A stretch of DNA of 64,000 nucleotides. Source: Prosthecobacter sp. (GTDB taxonomy: Bacteria > Verrucomicrobiota > Verrucomicrobiia > Verrucomicrobiales > Verrucomicrobiaceae). The stretch is from contig NZ_JAXMIH010000006.1 of NCBI RefSeq assembly GCF_034366625.1, positions 930,001 through 994,000 on the forward strand, given 5' to 3'. Of this stretch, positions 60,431 to 64,000 are shown one piece after another (the stretch's first letter is position 1; the number at the start of each line of letters is the position of its first letter). The notes under the pieces are model-generated. The model was not told where the DNA came from. It saw nothing but the letters and a program-made list of their open reading frames with translations, and made no database searches. A program made the translations under genes and the position numbers.

Positions 60431-62875
60431 ATGAAACCCGCCCCGCTTCGCTTGCTGTTTGTGCTGCTCGTCATCGTGGCGGGCTGGTTTGGTGTGTCGC
60501 GGCTGGATTTCGATGTCGATCCGCTCAGCCTGCTGCCGCAGGAACTGCCGGGCCTGCAAGGCACGCGCTTATTGCGCGAGCAGAATCGCGATCTGCTGCT
60601 CATTGCCGTGCAAGCCGATGATCCAGCGCTCGTCGAGGTCACAGCGGAAGCATTGGCAGAGCATCTCGCCTCAAAGCCGGAACTCTGCGCCAGCGTGCGC
60701 AGCAAATCGCTGCTACAATCCGATTCCGCGATCATCGCGGAAGTCGTCGCTTATCTCTGGCTCAACGCGCCGCCGCAGGAGGTCGCGAAACTGACCGCCT
60801 CACTGGATGCCTCGTCACTCTCCGCCCTGCTGACGAAAGCGAAAGAAACCGCCGGCACCTCGCTCGATCTACAAAACGCCACCATGAGCGGTTACGATCC
60901 GCTCGGACTCGCACGCGGAGCCATGCAGCTCCTCAGCGGCGGCGCGGACATGAGCAGCCTGATGAGCGATGAGTTCAGCAGCGCCGACGGCACGCTGCGC
61001 CTGTTGTTTGTCACACCACCGGGCAAGGCGCTGGCTGATTACCGTGCCGCAAACGCCTGGCTCACGCAGATCAAGAGCGAGGTGCGGGAAAAGTGGCTGC
61101 CGCAGCAGGGCGAACTCACCGGTGTGAAGATCGGCTTCACTGGCGATCCTGCGTTTCAGGCCGAGATCGCCACCGGCATGGAAGGAGACATGCGGCAGTC
61201 GATTGGCGCGGTCACGTTCATCGTCGGCTTCCTCTTCTGGCTGTTGCATCGCAGTGTGAAGCCCCTGTTCTGGCTGCTGCTGGCGATTCTTTGCGCAAAC
61301 TTGATCACGCTGGGCACCGCCGGTGTGATCTATGGCGCGCTCAATGTCATGTCGATGGGATTCGCGGCCATCCTGACCGGTTTGATCGAGGATTTCGGTG
61401 TCGTGGGCCTGCATGTGGCGCGGGAGCATCCGGGCGAGAGTTTTGCGAGCATCCGCCGCCGCGTGCAGCCAAGCGTAGCGTGGTCAGCGGTCAGCATCGC
61501 GGGCATCTTCGCCATGCTAGGGCTCAGTCAGCTTCCAGGAGTCGCGCAACTCGGTGTGTTGTCCGCGCTCGGCGTTTTGATCGGCGCGGCGGTCATGCTG
61601 TTTGGCTTTTTGCCGCTCGCCATGGGTAGGACGGGTGTGGCGACAGCCCGCCCGTCTTCAAACGCGCCCGCCAGCACAACGTCCCCCCAAACGCCGAACG
61701 ATTCGGCCAAGGATGCCACCAACCTCGCCCTGAAAATGCAGAGCGTCATGGGCTGGCTCGTCGGCATCGCTTTGATCGCCGCAACGCTCGTCTTGATCGC
61801 ACAAGGCATGCCCAAAATGGACTTCGGTTCCGCCGTGCTGCGTCCAGACAAGAGCGAGGCCTTCGATGTGTTCGAGGACATCGAAAAACTCATGATGGAC
61901 GCGAACTCCGAGCCAGGGCGCAACATCCCGCTCATCTTCGCCGCAAGCGATGCCACCGCCCTGCGCCAGAGCATCACCACCGCGCAAGGCGTGCTGAAAA
62001 CCGACGAGGTCGAAAGCCACATGCTGCCGCTGGCGCTCGTGCCTGATGCCGAGGCGCAGAAAGCCAATCTCACCGCGCTGCAAGCTCTCGCCCAACGTGA
62101 GGAAGAACTCCGCCGAGCCGTGGATGCCGCCGGATTCACCGAGGTGGCGTTCGCGCTCACGCAGAACGTCTTCAAACAATGGCGCGAATGGACCACCACC
62201 GAACCCACGCTGCCGCTGTGGCCTAAACCCGTCGTGCTGGAAAACCTCGGCGGCATTGTCTCCAAGCACGAGGAACACGGCTGGATGGCATTGGGATCGC
62301 TCCGCCTCTCCGCAGGCCGGGAGGTGGAAAAAACCGCCGTGCTGCATGCGCTGGAGAAAATTCCTGGGGCGCATCCCGCAGGCTGGGCCTTCCTGCGCAC
62401 CTCGTTGGAGCCGCTGTTGCAGCGCGAGATCCTGCGGGTGTGCGTTCCGACGGCCGTCATCGCCATCCTCCTGTTTTTCCTCGTGTTTCACGGCTGGCGG
62501 GAGCGTGGGTTTGCCTTCCTCGTGCTCGCGGCCAGCGGATGGATTTTGCTCGGCGGCATGAGCGCGTTCGGCCTTACCTGGAACCTCATGAGCGTGGGCG
62601 CGGTGCCGCTTTGCCTCGGCCTGGGCCTCGATTTCACCATTCATGTGATGCACGCGCTGCGGGAGCCGGACATGACCCGCGAACGCGTCGCCGCGCTGGG
62701 CCGTTCGCTCGCTTACTGCGGCCTCAGCACCGGCCTGGCCTTCGGCTCTCTCGCCACCGGCAGCAATCGCGGCCTCATCACCCTCGGCATGACCGCCATG
62801 ATCGGCGTGCTCACCGTCCTCATCACCGCTGCCTTCGCGTTGCCCTGGCTTTGGTTCCGTAAGAGTGTTCAATGA
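60431..62875 (+). CDS. MMPL/RND-family exporter
   Basis: An 814-aa inner-membrane protein with the RND layout: one helix (RLLFVLLVIVAGWFGVSRLDFDVDPLSLLP), a large outside loop (26-255), a bundle of helices (256-400), a central helix near 440, a second loop (460-670) and a final bundle (675-805) containing GLGLDFTIHVMHALREPD, the conserved membrane Asp region, and AYCGLSTGLAFGSLATGSNRGLITLG. Related proteins export lipids such as hopanoids. At residues about 400-410 a palindromic repeat is inserted in frame. Its stop overlaps the next gene (ATGA). Confidence 0.9.
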   Translation: MKPAPLRLLFVLLVIVAGWFGVSRLDFDVDPLSLLPQELPGLQGTRLLREQNRDLLLIAVQADDPALVEVTAEALAEHLASKPELCASVRSKSLLQSDSAIIAEVVAYLWLNAPPQEVAKLTASLDASSLSALLTKAKETAGTSLDLQNATMSGYDPLGLARGAMQLLSGGADMSSLMSDEFSSADGTLRLLFVTPPGKALADYRAANAWLTQIKSEVREKWLPQQGELTGVKIGFTGDPAFQAEIATGMEGDMRQSIGAVTFIVGFLFWLLHRSVKPLFWLLLAILCANLITLGTAGVIYGALNVMSMGFAAILTGLIEDFGVVGLHVAREHPGESFASIRRRVQPSVAWSAVSIAGIFAMLGLSQLPGVAQLGVLSALGVLIGAAVMLFGFLPLAMGRTGVATARPSSNAPASTTSPQTPNDSAKDATNLALKMQSVMGWLVGIALIAATLVLIAQGMPKMDFGSAVLRPDKSEAFDVFEDIEKLMMDANSEPGRNIPLIFAASDATALRQSITTAQGVLKTDEVESHMLPLALVPDAEAQKANLTALQALAQREEELRRAVDAAGFTEVAFALTQNVFKQWREWTTTEPTLPLWPKPVVLENLGGIVSKHEEHGWMALGSLRLSAGREVEKTAVLHALEKIPGAHPAGWAFLRTSLEPLLQREILRVCVPTAVIAILLFFLVFHGWRERGFAFLVLAASGWILLGGMSAFGLTWNLMSVGAVPLCLGLGLDFTIHVMHALREPDMTRERVAALGRSLAYCGLSTGLAFGSLATGSNRGLITLGMTAMIGVLTVLITAAFALPWLWFRKSVQ
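61627..61658. repeat. REP-like palindrome inserted in frame in the MMPL gene
   Basis: GACGGG (61630-61635) pairs with CCCGTC (61651-61656) with inner TGT/ACA pairing. It encodes part of a low-complexity linker (GRTGVATARPSSNAPASTTS) between two helices. Confidence 0.5.
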
Positions 62876-63573
62876 AAGGAGACCGTAGAACTGCCGCTTG
62901 CCTCCTCACATACCCTATGAACGCGAACCTTGAGCAGATGACAGTCAAACCAAAGCAGGGTGACGAAACGTTTCACTCCGATGGCAAGCAGCTTGGCTTT
63001 ACTCTTCAGGATTTTTGGAGATGGGGCGTCTCCGATTTGGTCAGCAATGCCACTCGGGGTCGCCTTGCCGAGTTCATTGTCGCGAAGGCATTGGGTGTCC
63101 AAACGGAAGCGGTCCGGGACGAGTGGGGGGCATTTGATTTGATGACATCGACAGGATTGAAGATCGAGGTCAAATCAGCAGCATACATCCAAAGCTGGGC
63201 GCAGCGTGACTATTCGACCATTCTGTTTTCCACTCCGAAAACGCGCGTCTGGAATCCAGAAACCAACGAGACAAGCAATGAACCCAGGCGGCAGGCGGAC
63301 GTTTATGTGTTCGCATTGCTGGCACACAAGGACAAGGCGACCCTCGACCCATTGGATGTTCATCAGTGGCGGTTTTTTATTCTACCCACCCGTGTTTTGG
63401 ATCAACGGACACGCAGCCAGCATTCGATCACACTGAAGTCCCTGGAGCCATTGAGCAGTGGAGCCATAAGCTTCGGTGAATTAAAGGAGGCGGTCCAAAA
63501 AGTCATGTTAATGGCTGAGGGGGGAGCGCACCCGGGACCGCCCCCTGAATTTTCGCTGGCGCAACCTCTCTGA
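62872..63573 (+). CDS. PD-(D/E)XK nuclease-like protein, unknown
   Basis: A 233-aa protein. Residues about 62-105 contain a restriction-nuclease-like core: helix GRLAEFIVAKALG with Glu67, then D89 in WGAFDLMT, and E99-V-K101 in LKIEVKS. This E...D...ExK pattern fits the PD-(D/E)XK superfamily. The rest (YSTILFSTPKTRVWNPETNE, QADVYVFALLAHKDKATLDPLDVHQWRFFILPTRVL) matches no family I can name. The ATG at 62872 overlaps the MMPL stop (ATGA); 62917 is an alternative start. No cognate methylase is nearby. Confidence 0.78.
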   Translation: MKGDRRTAACLLTYPMNANLEQMTVKPKQGDETFHSDGKQLGFTLQDFWRWGVSDLVSNATRGRLAEFIVAKALGVQTEAVRDEWGAFDLMTSTGLKIEVKSAAYIQSWAQRDYSTILFSTPKTRVWNPETNETSNEPRRQADVYVFALLAHKDKATLDPLDVHQWRFFILPTRVLDQRTRSQHSITLKSLEPLSSGAISFGELKEAVQKVMLMAEGGAHPGPPPEFSLAQPL

Positions 63574-63605
63574 CCGGTTAGTATCCGCGCACTCTCGATT
63601 GAGAT

Positions 63606-63681
63606 GGTGGCCGTAGTTCAACGGTAGAGCCCCAGATTGTGATTCTGGTTGTTGCGGGTTCGAATCCCGTCGGTCACCCCA
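63606..63681 (+). tRNA. tRNA-His (GTG anticodon)
   Basis: A complete cloverleaf. G-1 (63606) pairs with C73, then acceptor GTGGCCG with CGGTCAC, U8-A9, a D arm (GTTCAACGGTAGAGC), anticodon stem CCAGA/TCTGG with loop TTGTGAT (anticodon GTG at 63639-63641), the T loop GGGTTCGAATCCC, and an encoded CCA end (63679-63681). The extra 5' G is the histidine identity element. Confidence 0.96.
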
Positions 63682-63729
63682 CTTTTCACTGGAGCACAGG
63701 TGTTCCAGCGGCTTTGATCGCCGCCACGC

Positions 63730-64000
63730 ATGGACACGCTGGAAACCATCATCGGACACACCTTTCGCGATCCCGCGCTGCTCCAGCTCGCGCTCACGCA
63801 CGGCAGCGTCGGCTATGAGGCGCAACGCGCTCACGCCGACAACCAGCGCCTCGAATTCTTGGGCGACGCCGTGTTGCAGCTCACCCTTTCCCATCTGCTG
63901 TTCCAACGGCTGCCACAGGCCGATGAAGGCGTCCTCACGAAGGCACGTGCGCAACTGGTCTCCACCAAGGCACTCGCCCGCATCGCCCGCCGCATCGGGC
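63730..64000 (+). CDS. rnc: Ribonuclease III, N-terminal part (cut by the window end)
   Basis: The frame begins at ATG 63730, 48 bases after the tRNA, and runs open to the last base. It encodes MDTLETIIGHTFRDPALLQLA and the RNase III signature NQRLEFLGDAVLQLTLS, which holds the catalytic Glu and Asp, then ADEGVLTKARAQLVSTKALARIA. RNase III cuts double-stranded RNA in rRNA maturation and regulation. The 3' end, with the rest of the catalytic domain and dsRNA-binding domain, lies outside the window. Confidence 0.95.
   Translation, partial: MDTLETIIGHTFRDPALLQLALTHGSVGYEAQRAHADNQRLEFLGDAVLQLTLSHLLFQRLPQADEGVLTKARAQLVSTKALARIARRIG

Overview
The window reads as a high-GC chromosome segment from a Verrucomicrobiae bacterium, most like the Prosthecobacter/Verrucomicrobium group. 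This rests on the gene mix: two secreted sulfatases, a Tat-exported Gfo/Idh/MocA oxidoreductase, a Planctomycetes/Verrucomicrobia-type propeller protein with a C-terminal CxxCH heme domain, a PQQ-like propeller protein and a sialate O-acetylesterase, together with LPS genes of a Gram-negative envelope. It is inference; no rRNA is present. Most genes lack a clear Shine-Dalgarno sequence, and several intergenic spaces hold palindromic REP-like elements.

Layout. 0-6.5 kb: end of a membrane protein, a fused lipid A acyltransferase/heptosyltransferase, a sulfatase, and a NarL-type response regulator with a PAS histidine kinase. 6.5-14.4 kb: orphan ExbD, the propeller/heme protein, and a probable metal-uptake cluster (small Cys membrane protein, TonB receptor, PepSY protein, secreted propeller-like protein). 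14.5-22.7 kb: pyrE, a secreted Lon-type (S16) protease, an LptF/LptG-like permease, a PQQ-like protein and an isolated nuoBC pair. 23-28.4 kb: chaperone block dnaK, two unknown genes, groES and groEL. 28.5-45.4 kb: secreted hydrolases (sulfatase, NlpC/P60, sialate esterase, metallopeptidase, LamG-like/TIM-barrel protein) mixed with small housekeeping or unknown genes (ATL alkyl-lesion protein, GYD, flavin reductase, lipoproteins, nucleotidyltransferase, phosphoesterase, VOC).

45.6-50 kb is an acquired defence-type island. It holds a 3' remnant of a type I methylase (HsdM), a translationally coupled ATPase plus HNH nuclease pair that looks like Septu (PtuA/PtuB), an orphan gene fragment, a degenerate 21-22 bp tandem array of 11 units, and a Fic protein. 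The ATPase and HNH genes are visibly more AT-rich than their surroundings.

50-64 kb: mnmG (with one good and one weaker parS-like site, suggesting the origin-proximal domain, and an in-frame 8-bp repeat), pdhA without pdhB, holA, small membrane proteins, nitroreductase, a Doc-type toxin/antitoxin pair, a GntP permease, an FAD-linked sugar-lactone-type oxidase, an MMPL/RND exporter, a PD-(D/E)XK-like protein, tRNA-His and the start of rnc.

The best candidates for something new are the HsdM-remnant/PtuAB/repeat-array/Fic island, the secreted beta-helix plus Lon-protease protein, and the palindromic repeats, one of which sits in frame inside the MMPL gene.
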